From positions 1-50,785 of the forward strand of contig VFJJ01000064.1 of the NCBI GenBank assembly GCA_009886115.1: DNA of 50,785 nucleotides, read 5' to 3'. The position numbers were made by a program, and so were the translations under genes. Each line of letters opens with the position of its first letter. Within the stretch, counting starts at the first letter, position 1. Shown one piece after another: positions 6,500 through 15,262 of this stretch. The notes beneath the pieces were generated by a model. It worked only from the letters and a program-made list of their open reading frames with translations, was not told the DNA's origin and made no database searches. The DNA comes from Actinomycetota bacterium. GTDB lineage: Bacteria > Actinomycetota > Acidimicrobiia > IMCC26256 > VFJJ01.

Positions 6500-9400
6500 A
6501 TGGTCAACGAGCAGGTCGACGAGCCCGCAATCGTCCCGCCGGTGCCGGGAGCCGACGTCGACGACGGGGTCCCTCCGCACCGGTACACCGCGGCGTTGGC
6601 CAACGAGATCGAGCTGCGTTGGCAGGACCACTGGGACGACGAGCGGACGTTCTGGTCGCCGAACCCGACCGGGCCGCTGAGCGAGCCCAACGGCGGTCGA
6701 GCCCGGCTCCAGAAGCTGTACGTGCTCGACATGTTTCCGTACCCGTCGGGCATCGGGCTGCACGTCGGCCATCCGCTCGGGTACATCGCCACCGACATCT
6801 GGGCCCGCTTCAAGCGCATGCGCGGCTTCAACGTCTTGCACGCCATGGGCTACGACGCGTTCGGGCTGCCGGCCGAGCAGTTCGCCGTCCAGACCGGAAC
6901 CCACCCCCGCATCACCACCGAGAGCAACATCGCGTCGATGAAGGCGCAGCTGCGCCGCCTCGGGCTGGGCCACGATCAGCGCCGCGGCATCTCGACGACC
7001 GATGTCGGCTACTACCGCTGGACCCAGTGGATCTTCCTGCAGATCTTCAACGCGTGGTGCGATCCCGAGAGCGGACGGGCCCGGCCCATCGCCGAGCTCG
7101 AGGCCCAGCTGGCCGACGCGACGCGCCCGACAAGCAGCGGCCGGGCCTGGAGCGCGCTGTCGCCGCTGGAGCGTCGGATCGAGCTCGACGCGCACCGGCT
7201 GGTGTACCGCTCCGAGATGCCCGTCAACTGGTGCCCGGGGCTGGGCACCGTGCTGGCGAACGAGGAGGTCACCGCCGAGGGCCGCAGCGACCGCGGGAAC
7301 TTCCCCGTGTACCAGCGCCTGCTCAAGCAGTGGGTGATGCGGATCACGTCGTTCGCCGACCGCCTGCTCGGCGACCTCGACGAGCTCGACTGGCCCGAGC
7401 CCATCAAGCTCATGCAGCGCAACTGGATCGGGAGGAGCGAGGGCGCCGAGATCGTCTTCCCGGTCGCCGCCCGCGGCGCCGCCGAAGCGTCTGGCGCGGA
7501 TGCCGGTGCCGCCGGGACCGGGACCGGGACCGGGACCGGGTCCGTCGATGGCGCTCCCCGTGCGATCGCGGTCTTCACGACCCGCCCCGACACGATCTTC
7601 GGCGCCACCTACATGGTGTTGGCGCCGGAGCACCCGTTGGTCGACGAGATCACCGCCGACGCCTGGCCCCCGGGGACGCTCTCGGTCCAACGGGGCGGCG
7701 GGTTCGCCGGCTCGCCGGTCGACGGGCATCGCACACCGCGCGATGCCGTGGCCGCGTACCGCGCCTACACCCTCGGGCGCAGCGAGATCGACCGCCAAGC
7801 CGAGTCGAAGCTCAAGACCGGGGTCTTCGTGGGCGCCTTCGCCACGAACCCGGCCACCGGGGGCCCCATCCCCGTGTTCATCGCCGACTACGTGCTGATG
7901 GGCTACGGGACGGGCGCCATCATGGCCGTGCCTGGCCAAGACGAGCGCGACTGGGAGTTCGCCGAGGTGTTCGGGCTGCCGATCGTGCGCTCCGTCGAGC
8001 CTCCGACGGGCTGGGACGGCGCCGCGTTCACGGGCGACGGCCCGGCGGTCAACTCCGGGTTCCTCGACGGGCTGCGGGTCGACGCCGCCAAGGCGCGCGT
8101 CCTCCACTGGCTGGAAGCAGAGGGAGTGGGATCGCGGCGGGTCACCTACAAGCTGCGTGACTGGCTGTTCAGCCGTCAGCGCTACTGGGGAGAGCCGTTC
8201 CCGATCATCTACGACGAGACCGCACTGCCGATCGGGGTCCCGACCTCGATGCTGCCGGTCGAGTTGCCTGCGATCGACGACTTCATGCCCAAGACGTCCG
8301 ACGATCCCGACGCGCTGCCCGAGCCGCCGCTGGCCCGGGCGACCGCGTGGACGACCGTCGAGCTCGACCTCGGTGAGGGCGACGGGGTGCGCACCTACCG
8401 GCGAGAGCTCAACACCATGCCGCAGTGGGCCGGATCGTGTTGGTACTACCTGCGCTACCTCGACCCCGACAACGCCGACGATCTGGTCGATCCGGCCAAC
8501 GAGGCCTACTGGATGGTCGGGGCGACGGGGTCCCAGCCCGACGGCTCATCGAACATCGGCGGTGTCGACCTCTACGTGGGCGGGGTCGAGCACGCCGTGT
8601 TGCACCTGTTGTATGCCCGTTTCTGGCACAAGATCCTGTTCGATCTCGGGCACGTATCCACGCCGGAGCCGTTCCAGCGACTGTTCAACCAGGGCTACAT
8701 CCAGGCCGCGGCGTTCACCGACGGACGGGGTTCCTACGTCGACGCCGAGAAGGTCGTCGACCAGCAGGGCCAGTTCCTGTACGACGGCGAGCCGGTGAAC
8801 CGCGAGTTCGGCAAGATGGGCAAGTCGTTGAAGAACGCCGTCGCCCCCGACCAGATCTGTCGCGACTACGGCGCCGACACGCTGCGGCTCTACGAGATGT
8901 ACATGGGTCGTCTCGAGCAGTCGAAGCCCTGGAACACACGCGACATCGTCGGGGTGCACCGGTTCCTGCAGCGGGTGTGGCGCCTGTTCGTGGACGAGCA
9001 GACGGGCGAGCTCAACGTGGGAGCGTCTGGAGCGAAGGCCGTCGACGCAGCCACGATGCGCTTGCTGCACAAGACGATCGCTGCGGTCACCGACGATCTC
9101 GAAGACCTGCGATTCAACACGGCCATCGCCAAGCTCATCGAGCTGACGAACCACCTCACGCCGATCGTGAGCACAGTCGGACAGTTACCCGCCGAGGTGG
9201 CCGAGGCGTTGGTGTTGATGCTGGCCCCGATGGCCCCGCATTTCTGCGAGGAGCTCTGGGCGCGCCTCGGGCGCTCCGAGCCCTTGGCCTTCCACGCGTT
9301 CCCCGTGGCCGATCCCGTGCTGCTGGTGGAGGACCTGCTCGAGATGCCGGTTCAGGTCAATGGGAAGGTGAGGGGCCAGATCACCGTGGCTGCCTCCCAG

Positions 9401-9529
9401 GCGGGCCACGAAGCCACGTTGCTCGCCGCTGCGCACGCCAACGACCGGGTCGCGGTTCATCTCGAAGGGCTGGTGGTGCGCAAGGTGATCGTCGTGCCCG
9501 GGCGCCTGCTGAACATCGTGGGGGGCTGA
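6500..9529 (+). CDS. leuS: leucyl-tRNA synthetase
   Basis: 1009 residues, cytoplasmic, charges tRNA-Leu with leucine. The class I signature is HVGH (88-91) and the KMSKS loop is KMGKS (772-776). The editing domain carries the TTRPDT motif, and '[15 protein letters not shown]' and '[14 protein letters not shown]' are diagnostic. It is longer than most bacterial LeuRS. Extra residues include a low-complexity Gly/Thr/Ala insertion (about 329-352) at the edge of the editing domain, encoded by a hexanucleotide tandem repeat. No strong ribosome-binding site precedes the ATG, and the short divergent spacer to tRNA-Ala must contain both promoters. The gene lies outside the island and begins the conserved core. 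Confidence 0.97.
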   Translation: MVNEQVDEPAIVPPVPGADVDDGVPPHRYTAALANEIELRWQDHWDDERTFWSPNPTGPLSEPNGGRARLQKLYVLDMFPYPSGIGLHVGHPLGYIATDIWARFKRMRGFNVLHAMGYDAFGLPAEQFAVQTGTHPRITTESNIASMKAQLRRLGLGHDQRRGISTTDVGYYRWTQWIFLQIFNAWCDPESGRARPIAELEAQLADATRPTSSGRAWSALSPLERRIELDAHRLVYRSEMPVNWCPGLGTVLANEEVTAEGRSDRGNFPVYQRLLKQWVMRITSFADRLLGDLDELDWPEPIKLMQRNWIGRSEGAEIVFPVAARGAAEASGADAGAAGTGTGTGTGSVDGAPRAIAVFTTRPDTIFGATYMVLAPEHPLVDEITADAWPPGTLSVQRGGGFAGSPVDGHRTPRDAVAAYRAYTLGRSEIDRQAESKLKTGVFVGAFATNPATGGPIPVFIADYVLMGYGTGAIMAVPGQDERDWEFAEVFGLPIVRSVEPPTGWDGAAFTGDGPAVNSGFLDGLRVDAAKARVLHWLEAEGVGSRRVTYKLRDWLFSRQRYWGEPFPIIYDETALPIGVPTSMLPVELPAIDDFMPKTSDDPDALPEPPLARATAWTTVELDLGEGDGVRTYRRELNTMPQWAGSCWYYLRYLDPDNADDLVDPANEAYWMVGATGSQPDGSSNIGGVDLYVGGVEHAVLHLLYARFWHKILFDLGHVSTPEPFQRLFNQGYIQAAAFTDGRGSYVDAEKVVDQQGQFLYDGEPVNREFGKMGKSLKNAVAPDQICRDYGADTLRLYEMYMGRLEQSKPWNTRDIVGVHRFLQRVWRLFVDEQTGELNVGASGAKAVDAATMRLLHKTIAAVTDDLEDLRFNTAIAKLIELTNHLTPIVSTVGQLPAEVAEALVLMLAPMAPHFCEELWARLGRSEPLAFHAFPVADPVLLVEDLLEMPVQVNGKVRGQITVAASQAGHEATLLAAAHANDRVAVHLEGLVVRKVIVVPGRLLNIVGG
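7513..7542 (+). repeat. hexanucleotide tandem repeat (CGGGAC)4 CGGGTC inside leuS
   Basis: Five 6-base units encode alternating Gly-Thr. The spacing of the GGG runs (three-base loops) also fits a G-quadruplex motif. Copy number could vary without changing frame. Confidence 0.85.
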
Positions 9530-9531
9530 CG

Positions 9532-9951
9532 ATGGCGACCGGCGGCGGGCCCCCGGCGAGTGGTGCTCGGCCCCGCGTCTTCAGCGCCCGCCGTCTGGTG
9601 GCCCCCGAGCTCAGGTCGTACGACCTCGTCCCGCTCGCCGACCGGGCTCGGGCCCGGGTGATCGTCGTGCCGTGGCTACCGGGCGCGCACGGGATGACCC
9701 TGGGGCGCTACGTGTTCCTCACGCGTGGCCATGCCCATCGCACGACCCTGCTGGCCCACGAGCTGGTGCACGTCCGCCAGTACCGAGAGCTCGGATACCT
9801 CCGCTTCTCGTACCGGTATCTCCGCGACTACGCGAGGCTGCTCGTCGAGCACAGGGGCCGCCACAAGGCGGCGTACCGGGCCATCCCCTTCGAGGCCGAG
9901 GCCTACCGTGTCGCCGGCGAGTGGGCCAGGCAACCCCGCGATCAGGCGTAG
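9532..9951 (+). CDS. small HExxH protein, putative metalloprotease-like
   Basis: 139 residues starting 2 bases after the leuS stop, so probably co-transcribed. The centre carries 'LLAHELVHVRQYRELGYLRF', with a HELVH zinc-binding motif, followed by 'IPFEAEAYRVAGEW', where a downstream Glu could be the third ligand. This resembles short bacterial proteins of the DUF4157-like group whose substrates are unknown. No signal peptide or membrane segment is evident, so it is probably cytoplasmic. Whether it is a working protease cannot be decided. Confidence 0.7.
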   Translation: MATGGGPPASGARPRVFSARRLVAPELRSYDLVPLADRARARVIVVPWLPGAHGMTLGRYVFLTRGHAHRTTLLAHELVHVRQYRELGYLRFSYRYLRDYARLLVEHRGRHKAAYRAIPFEAEAYRVAGEWARQPRDQA

Positions 9952-9962
9952 CGTCGGACCTC

Positions 9963-11447
9963 GTGGACGACGGGCGCGCGGGTTGGTGGCAGGCATCCGA
10001 CGGCAAGTGGTACCCGCCCGACACCCATCCCGATCCGGCCCACCGGGCCCGATGGGCGCCCGCCCCGCCGAGCACGCCGCAGTTCGGGACCTCCCTCGGT
10101 CCACCGTCTGGCTGGCCGGGGTCGCCATCGGCGTCGTCACCCCCGACGGACCCGCCCGGGCCGTGGCCCGATCAGCCGAGCCCGTGGTCGGCCCCCGGGC
10201 CAGCGGCGCCCACGGACGGCTCGTCCTGGCCGATCCGTGGGCCGATCCCGAAGCAGCGCACGGGTCTGGTGGCCGGGATCGTGGTCGCGGTGATCCTGGT
10301 CGGGGTGGGTATACCCATCGGGGCGATCATCCTGGCCCGTGACGGTGACGACAACGGCGCGTCGCCTGCAACCTCGTCGGTCTCCGAGGTCGGCGATGAC
10401 GATTCCTCGCCGCCACGTCGAACGACCGCCACAGACGACGATCCGTCCGACACGGCGAGCGACACGCAAGACAACGGCGACGACACCGGAGACAACGGCG
10501 ACGACACCGGAGACACCGGCGACGCCGGGGGTGACGGCCTCGGCAGCCGTGAACGCCCGGCGGCCCTCGGGACGGTCTTCGACCTCGGCGACGGTTGGTT
10601 CGCCACCATCGCGTCGGTGCGCGACGCCGCGGCCGAGGGTCTGTTGGGTGAGTTCTCGAGCGAACCACCGGCCGGCACGCTCTTCCTTGCCGTTTCGGCT
10701 GAGGTCACCTACGCCGGAGAGGAGCTCGTGGCATCACCCGCGATCTTCGTGGAGGCCCTCGGCTCACAGGTCTTCGAGACGTCGTTCGACTGTCTGCTCG
10801 ATGTCGATCTGGTCCCGACCACGTACAGCTTCCGTCCCGGGCAGACCGCGCCGATCACCGTCTGCCTCGAGGTTCCCGTCGACGAACGTGCGACCGTGAT
10901 CTTCACGCTCGAGAACGTGTTCGACTTCGAAGGCGAGCCGAGAGTGTTCGGCGAGACCGCCACCGAGACCGCCGACCCTCCTTCGATCCCACCGTCGGGT
11001 CCGCCCACCGGGGGGCCTCCCGGTTCGGGCGGCAACCCGGCGGCGTTGGGCACGGTCTTCGATCTCTCTGCGGGATGGTCGGCTTCGGTGATCCGGGTCG
11101 AGGACGCCGTCGCTGGTGGCCTCGTCGACGATTTCTTCGGCGGGCCCGAGCCCGGCAACGTGTTCCTCGCGGTGATCGTCGAGGCCACATATGCGGGCGA
11201 CGAGCTCACGGCATCACCGGGGATCTTCGTCCAGGCCTTGGGTTCCGAGGTGTTCGACAATGCCTTTTCGTGCTTCCTCGACAGCTCGGTGATCGAGTCC
11301 ACCTCCGAATTCGTGCCCGGGCAGACCGCGCCCGTCACGTTCTGCTTCGAGGTTCCCGAGGCTGAGCGCTCCTCGCTCATCTACGCGGTCGGCGACTACA
11401 ACGACTTCGACATCGAACCCGTGGTCTTCAGCGAGAGCGGCGCGTAG
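9963..11447 (+). CDS. membrane protein with WWQASDGKWYPP motif and duplicated DUF4352-like extracellular domain
   Basis: 494 residues from GTG 9963, 11 bases after the previous stop. The N-terminus has 'AGWWQASDGKWYPP', a short motif I associate with many acidimicrobial membrane proteins. A Pro-rich cytoplasmic stretch, one membrane segment (about 105-127, 'GLVAGIVVAVILVGVGIPIGA') and an Asp/Thr/Gly-rich linker follow. Two copies of the same beta-rich domain come next (about 198-325 and 358-494), each starting 'PAALGTVFDL..GW' and containing 'E.TYAG(E/D)EL.ASP.IFV.ALGS.VF', two cysteines and 'PGQTAP'. The second copy is clearly a diverged duplicate of the first. The domain resembles DUF4352/telokin-like extracytoplasmic domains; its ligand is unknown. 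Confidence 0.7.
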   Translation: MDDGRAGWWQASDGKWYPPDTHPDPAHRARWAPAPPSTPQFGTSLGPPSGWPGSPSASSPPTDPPGPWPDQPSPWSAPGPAAPTDGSSWPIRGPIPKQRTGLVAGIVVAVILVGVGIPIGAIILARDGDDNGASPATSSVSEVGDDDSSPPRRTTATDDDPSDTASDTQDNGDDTGDNGDDTGDTGDAGGDGLGSRERPAALGTVFDLGDGWFATIASVRDAAAEGLLGEFSSEPPAGTLFLAVSAEVTYAGEELVASPAIFVEALGSQVFETSFDCLLDVDLVPTTYSFRPGQTAPITVCLEVPVDERATVIFTLENVFDFEGEPRVFGETATETADPPSIPPSGPPTGGPPGSGGNPAALGTVFDLSAGWSASVIRVEDAVAGGLVDDFFGGPEPGNVFLAVIVEATYAGDELTASPGIFVQALGSEVFDNAFSCFLDSSVIESTSEFVPGQTAPVTFCFEVPEAERSSLIYAVGDYNDFDIEPVVFSESGA

Positions 11448-11609
11448 CGCACGCGTCGGCGACCCCGGTCTGGTCAGGCGCCGCCTCAGTTGCTACGGTC
11501 GGTGTCGATCGTTCGTGTCGGCCGTCGCCGACCCCCGCTTCCCTCCGCGGTCTGCTCTCGGTAGCTCCGACCGGTGCCGCGCGCTCGTGCGGCGGAGGTG
11601 ACGATCCCC

Positions 11610-12500
11610 ATGTTCTCCGACGGCTCGGCCGACGCGCCCCGTGCGCCGCTGGCCCCAGCACCCATCCCCCCTGTCCCTCGCCTGCCCGACGGTCGAGGTC
11701 CGGCGCTGGGCGATCGGTTGGCCCGGCTGCGGTCCGACCCCCGCTTCGGCGCCCTGGCGCTCGCGCTGGTGGCCGTGCTCGCCGGTTGGCTCTGGTACCG
11801 GGCCGGCGTTGACGACGCCTCGGCCGATGCCGTCGCCGGAGCCGCCCCGAGCACCCCCGCTGCCGTACTCGCCGCCAGCGCCTCGTCGCCAGCCGCTTCC
11901 GCCGGGGTCACCTCGGCCGGATCGTCGGCTCCGCTTTCGACCGATCTCGTCGTGGCGACGACGGTCGCCTCGGCTGTGCCGTCGACGATCGTCGTGCACG
12001 TCGCCGGGGCCGTCGCCGCTCCCGGCGTGTACCGGTTGCCGACCGGGGCCCGGGTCGACGATGCCGTGCTCGCGGCCGGCGGCCCCGTACTCGGCGCCGA
12101 CGTCGACGTGCTCAACCGGGCTCAGCCGCTCATCGACGGCCAGCGTGTCGGCGTCCCACTCATCGGCGAGACGGCCGCCGGAGCCGGTGCCGGTGTCGGC
12201 ATGGGAGCGACCGGCATCGGGGTGTCGGGGGGAGTCGCGCCGGTCGTCGTCGACCCGACCGGAGCCGACGGGGGCCCGTCGCCCGGTGCAGCGCCGAGCA
12301 CGGCGCGCGAACCCCTGAACCTGAACACGGCGACCCAGGCCGAGCTCGAGACGCTGCCCGGCGTCGGACCCTCGATCGCCGGGGCGATCGTGGCTGAGCG
12401 CGACGCCCGCGGAGGGTTCCGTTCGCCGCGCGATCTGCTCGACGTTCGGGGTATCGGCGAGAGCCGGCTGGCCCAGCTCGAGCCCCTGGTGACGGTGTGA
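11610..12500 (+). CDS. comEA: ComEA-like competence DNA-binding protein
   Basis: 296 residues. ATG 11610 was chosen over a GTG at 11574 because GGAGGTGA sits 8 bases upstream. One membrane segment (about 48-66) is followed by an Ala/Ser-rich linker, an SLBB-type domain ('VVHVAGAVAAPGVYRLPTG') and a C-terminal helix-hairpin-helix pair ('LNLNTATQAELETLPGVGP.. IA..I' and 'LLDVRGIGESRLAQLEPL'). This is the ComEA layout: a membrane-anchored receptor binding double-stranded DNA outside the membrane and passing it to ComEC. The next gene overlaps its stop and is comEC, as usual. Confidence 0.93.
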   Translation: MFSDGSADAPRAPLAPAPIPPVPRLPDGRGPALGDRLARLRSDPRFGALALALVAVLAGWLWYRAGVDDASADAVAGAAPSTPAAVLAASASSPAASAGVTSAGSSAPLSTDLVVATTVASAVPSTIVVHVAGAVAAPGVYRLPTGARVDDAVLAAGGPVLGADVDVLNRAQPLIDGQRVGVPLIGETAAGAGAGVGMGATGIGVSGGVAPVVVDPTGADGGPSPGAAPSTAREPLNLNTATQAELETLPGVGPSIAGAIVAERDARGGFRSPRDLLDVRGIGESRLAQLEPLVTV

Positions 12501-14170
12501 CCCCGTTCTCCGTGCAGGAATCGTCGCCAGGCGACGATTCCTGCACGCGTCTGGGGTGGGGGCGGGGGTTGGGGTGGGGGCCGGGCGCGGTGCTCGGTGC
12601 GGTCGTGGTGGGGATCGCCTCGGGACATCGGGGACCGGCGTCCCCCGGTTGGCTGCTCCTGACGGTGGCCGGGTCGGCCGGGTTGACGGCGCTCCTGGTG
12701 GGCGACATCCGGGCTCGGCGGGTCATCGCACTCATCGGTGTGGCTGCGGTGGCGGGAGCGCTCACCCTTCGGGCCCGCGACGGGCTCGAGCACTCACCGT
12801 TCACGCTGCCGGTGCTCGACCGGGAGCTGGTGGTGCTGCGGGGCACGCTCGTGGGCGATCCCGACACGTTCGGCCCCGGTGCTCGCACCGCCCGGGTCGA
12901 GCTGCGCGCCGCGGCGTTCACGGTGGTCGACCGAACCGGTGAACCGGTCGCCGGTACTGCCGGGCGATGGCGTTCGGGCGGCGACCGTCATGTGATCGTG
13001 CGGGCTTCGGGGCGCGAGGCCCGGCGGGTCGCCACGCTCTCAGCCGCGGGCGAGGTCGTGGTGCTGGGACGGCTGGGACCCTTACAGGACTTCGATTCCT
13101 GGATGTGGCGCCGTCACGTCGTGGGGGCCCTCGATGTCGTGCAGGTGGTCGACGTGTCCCCGGCGCGATCGCCGCTCTGGCGGATGGCCAACACCGTTCG
13201 GGGCCTGGTGCTCGCCGGAGGTGCCTCGCTACCCGAGCCCGAGCGCGGTCTGCTCGCCGGCTTCCTGATCGGCGACACCCGGTCGATCCCGCCTGCGGTC
13301 ACCGCCGAGTTCCGGGCCGCCGGCCTCAGCCATCTGCTGGCTGTGTCGGGCGCCAACCTGGCGTTCGTGCTCGGCGGCCTGCGGCCTCTCCTTCGGCGGG
13401 GCTCGTGGACCACCCGCTGGATGCTCAGCGTCGCCGTCGTCGTCCTCTTCGGGACGGTGACGCGCTGGGAACCGTCGGTGCTGCGAGCTTCGGCGATGGC
13501 CATCGTCGCCGTCAGCGCCTCGGCGCTGGGGCGCCCGACGGCCGGGCTGCGCATCCTGGCGATCGCCGTCACCGCGCTCCTGCTCGCCGATCCCTTCCTG
13601 TTGCACTCGGTGGGCTTCCTGCTCTCGTCGGGCGCGAGCTTGGGGATCCTTCTCCTGGCGGAGCCCATCCGCCGGCGCCTCCCGGGTCCGCTCTGGCTCA
13701 CCGAGGTCGCCTCGGTGACCCTGGCCGCGCAGCTCGGCGTGGCGCCGATCCTGCTGCCCGTGTTCGGTACCGTCTCGCTGGTATCGGTGCCGGCCAACGT
13801 GCTCGCGGTACCCGCGGCAGGTGCGATCACGGTGCTGGGACTGCTCTCGGGCGTGCTGGGTGGGCTCGTTCGACCGTGGTGGCCCCAGGCCGGCGAGGTG
13901 ATGCAGTGGCCGGTGCTGGGCCTGCTGCGTTGGGTCGAGGCCGTGGCATCGCTCGCGGCCCGGCATCCCGTGGCGATCGGGCCTCGAGCGGCGTGGGCCC
14001 TCGTGGCCGCGATCGGTGCTCTGACCGCGGCGCTGTGCTGGCGTCGAGGCCGGCTCGGGCCGTCGGGTACCCCATCTCGCGGCGCGTCACGTGTTCCCGG
14101 CGGAGGGCTGGGGCCTGTCCCCACACGTGGTCCGGCCGGCGGCCGGGGGGCCACGGAGCCCTCCGGGTAG
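12497..14170 (+). CDS. comEC: ComEC/Rec2-like competence channel, without nuclease domain
   Basis: 557 residues from GTG 12497 (GTGA overlap with comEA). It is a multi-pass membrane protein with a DUF4131-like N-terminal part and the Competence domain ('GLLAGFLIGDTRSIPPAVTAEFRAAGLSHLLAVSGANLAFVL' region, read in segments). It would form the channel for incoming single-stranded DNA. The C-terminus stops soon after the last membrane segments in a Pro/Gly/Arg-rich tail, and the metallo-beta-lactamase-like domain found in many ComEC proteins is absent. The first 20 codons run through a long palindrome and a G-rich block (see those entries), so the true start may be a later GTG around 12590. Confidence 0.85.
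   Translation: MTPFSVQESSPGDDSCTRLGWGRGLGWGPGAVLGAVVVGIASGHRGPASPGWLLLTVAGSAGLTALLVGDIRARRVIALIGVAAVAGALTLRARDGLEHSPFTLPVLDRELVVLRGTLVGDPDTFGPGARTARVELRAAAFTVVDRTGEPVAGTAGRWRSGGDRHVIVRASGREARRVATLSAAGEVVVLGRLGPLQDFDSWMWRRHVVGALDVVQVVDVSPARSPLWRMANTVRGLVLAGGASLPEPERGLLAGFLIGDTRSIPPAVTAEFRAAGLSHLLAVSGANLAFVLGGLRPLLRRGSWTTRWMLSVAVVVLFGTVTRWEPSVLRASAMAIVAVSASALGRPTAGLRILAIAVTALLLADPFLLHSVGFLLSSGASLGILLLAEPIRRRLPGPLWLTEVASVTLAAQLGVAPILLPVFGTVSLVSVPANVLAVPAAGAITVLGLLSGVLGGLVRPWWPQAGEVMQWPVLGLLRWVEAVASLAARHPVAIGPRAAWALVAAIGALTAALCWRRGRLGPSGTPSRGASRVPGGGLGPVPTRGPAGGRGATEPSG
12511..12547. repeat. 18-bp-arm perfect palindrome at the comEA/comEC junction
   Basis: CGTGCAGGAATCGTCGCC (12511-12528), one A, then its exact reverse complement (12530-12547). 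This is far beyond chance for a coding start and resembles a REP-like mobile palindrome or a transcription attenuator. No second copy is found in this window. Confidence 0.75.
12553..12580 (+). other. G-quadruplex-type G-run block
   Basis: Five runs of four or five G separated by one or two bases lie within 28 bases, starting 6 bases after the palindrome. On the coding strand it could fold in both DNA and mRNA at the 5' end of comEC. Confidence 0.6.
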
Positions 14171-14183
14171 GCTCGGCCACACC

Positions 14184-15251
14184 ATGTGGACGCTCCGGCT
14201 CGGTGACCGCACCTACGACCTGCGCACCCGGTCGTTGGTCATGGGGATCCTCAATCGGACCCCCGACTCGTTCTACGACCAGGGCCTCCACTGGGGCTTC
14301 GACGCGTTCCTGCGTCGGGCCGATGAGATCGTCCGCAACGGTGCCGACATCCTCGACGTCGGCGGCGTGAAGGCCGGGCCGGGCGACGAGGTCACCGAAG
14401 CCGAGGAGCTCGATCGGGTCGTGCCGGCCATCGCCGCGCTCCACGAACGATTCGACGTCCCGTTGTCATGCGACACCTGGAGAGCCTCGGTGCTCGAGGA
14501 GGCCTGCGCTGCGGGGGCCGTGATCGGCAACGACATCAGCGGGTTCGCCGACCCCGAGTACCTGCCGGTGGCCGCGCGCTGCGGGGCCACGGTCGTCGCC
14601 ACCCACATCCGGCTCCGCCCCCGGGTCGCCGACCCCGAGCCGTTCTATGACGATCTCGTTCCCGACGTCCGGGCCTTCCTGCTCGACCGGGCTCGTCGGG
14701 CCGAGGGGCACGGCATCGCACCCGAGCGGATCGTCGTCGACGCCGGGCTCGATCTGGGCAAGACCCGCTGGCAGAGCGCAGTGCTCCAGCGCGAGAGCGA
14801 GCAGCTCGCCCGCCTCGGGTACGTGCTGTTGCTCTCGGCGTCGAACAAGCGCTTCCTCGGCGAGCTGTGCAATCTCGACGTGACCGACCGGGCCGAGGTC
14901 TCCCTGGCGTCGGTGGCGTTCGGGGTGGCGCATGGGTGTCGGATCCTGCGGGTGCATCACGTCGAGGAGTCGGTACGAGTCGCCCGGACGATCGGGGCGA
15001 TCCTCGATGCCCGCTGGGCCTCGGCGCACCTCGATCCCGCGTCGACGGGGGAGCCGGGCATCGCGGCCACGTCCACGACGGTCGCCGGCGCTCCTCCCGT
15101 GGTTCCCGACGGCCACCGCCCGCCCGATCCCCTGGTCGCCGTGGCGGCGGCGACTGCGGTGGCGGCGACGTCCGCAATGGCGCCAGCTGTGACGGCTTCG
15201 TCTCCGACTGCGGTGGCGCCGGCGTCCTCGTCGGCGTCGGCCGGGGCCTGA
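14184..15251 (+). CDS. folP2: dihydropteroate synthase family protein, FolP2 type
   Basis: 355 residues; ATG 14184 opens directly on the conserved strand 'MWTLRLGDRTYDL'. The pterin-binding signature 'VMGILNRTPDSFYDQG' (19-34) and 'GNDISGF' are clear. The second signature reads 'ILDVGGVKAGPGDEV' instead of the 'D(I/V)GGESTRPG' of canonical DHPS. This matches the FolP2 class of actinobacteria, whose mycobacterial member is reported not to have normal DHPS activity. The active reaction (7,8-dihydropterin-diphosphate plus p-aminobenzoate) is therefore uncertain here. A C-terminal tail of about 60 residues is Ala/Thr/Pro-rich and probably disordered. No other folate gene is nearby. Confidence 0.85.
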   Translation: MWTLRLGDRTYDLRTRSLVMGILNRTPDSFYDQGLHWGFDAFLRRADEIVRNGADILDVGGVKAGPGDEVTEAEELDRVVPAIAALHERFDVPLSCDTWRASVLEEACAAGAVIGNDISGFADPEYLPVAARCGATVVATHIRLRPRVADPEPFYDDLVPDVRAFLLDRARRAEGHGIAPERIVVDAGLDLGKTRWQSAVLQRESEQLARLGYVLLLSASNKRFLGELCNLDVTDRAEVSLASVAFGVAHGCRILRVHHVEESVRVARTIGAILDARWASAHLDPASTGEPGIAATSTTVAGAPPVVPDGHRPPDPLVAVAAATAVAATSAMAPAVTASSPTAVAPASSSASAGA

Positions 15252-15262
15252 AGGCGACGGTC

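Noticed and set aside
6455-8107. 550-codon minus-strand open frame opposite leuS
   Set aside because: Shadow of the leuS reading frame with typical antisense composition.
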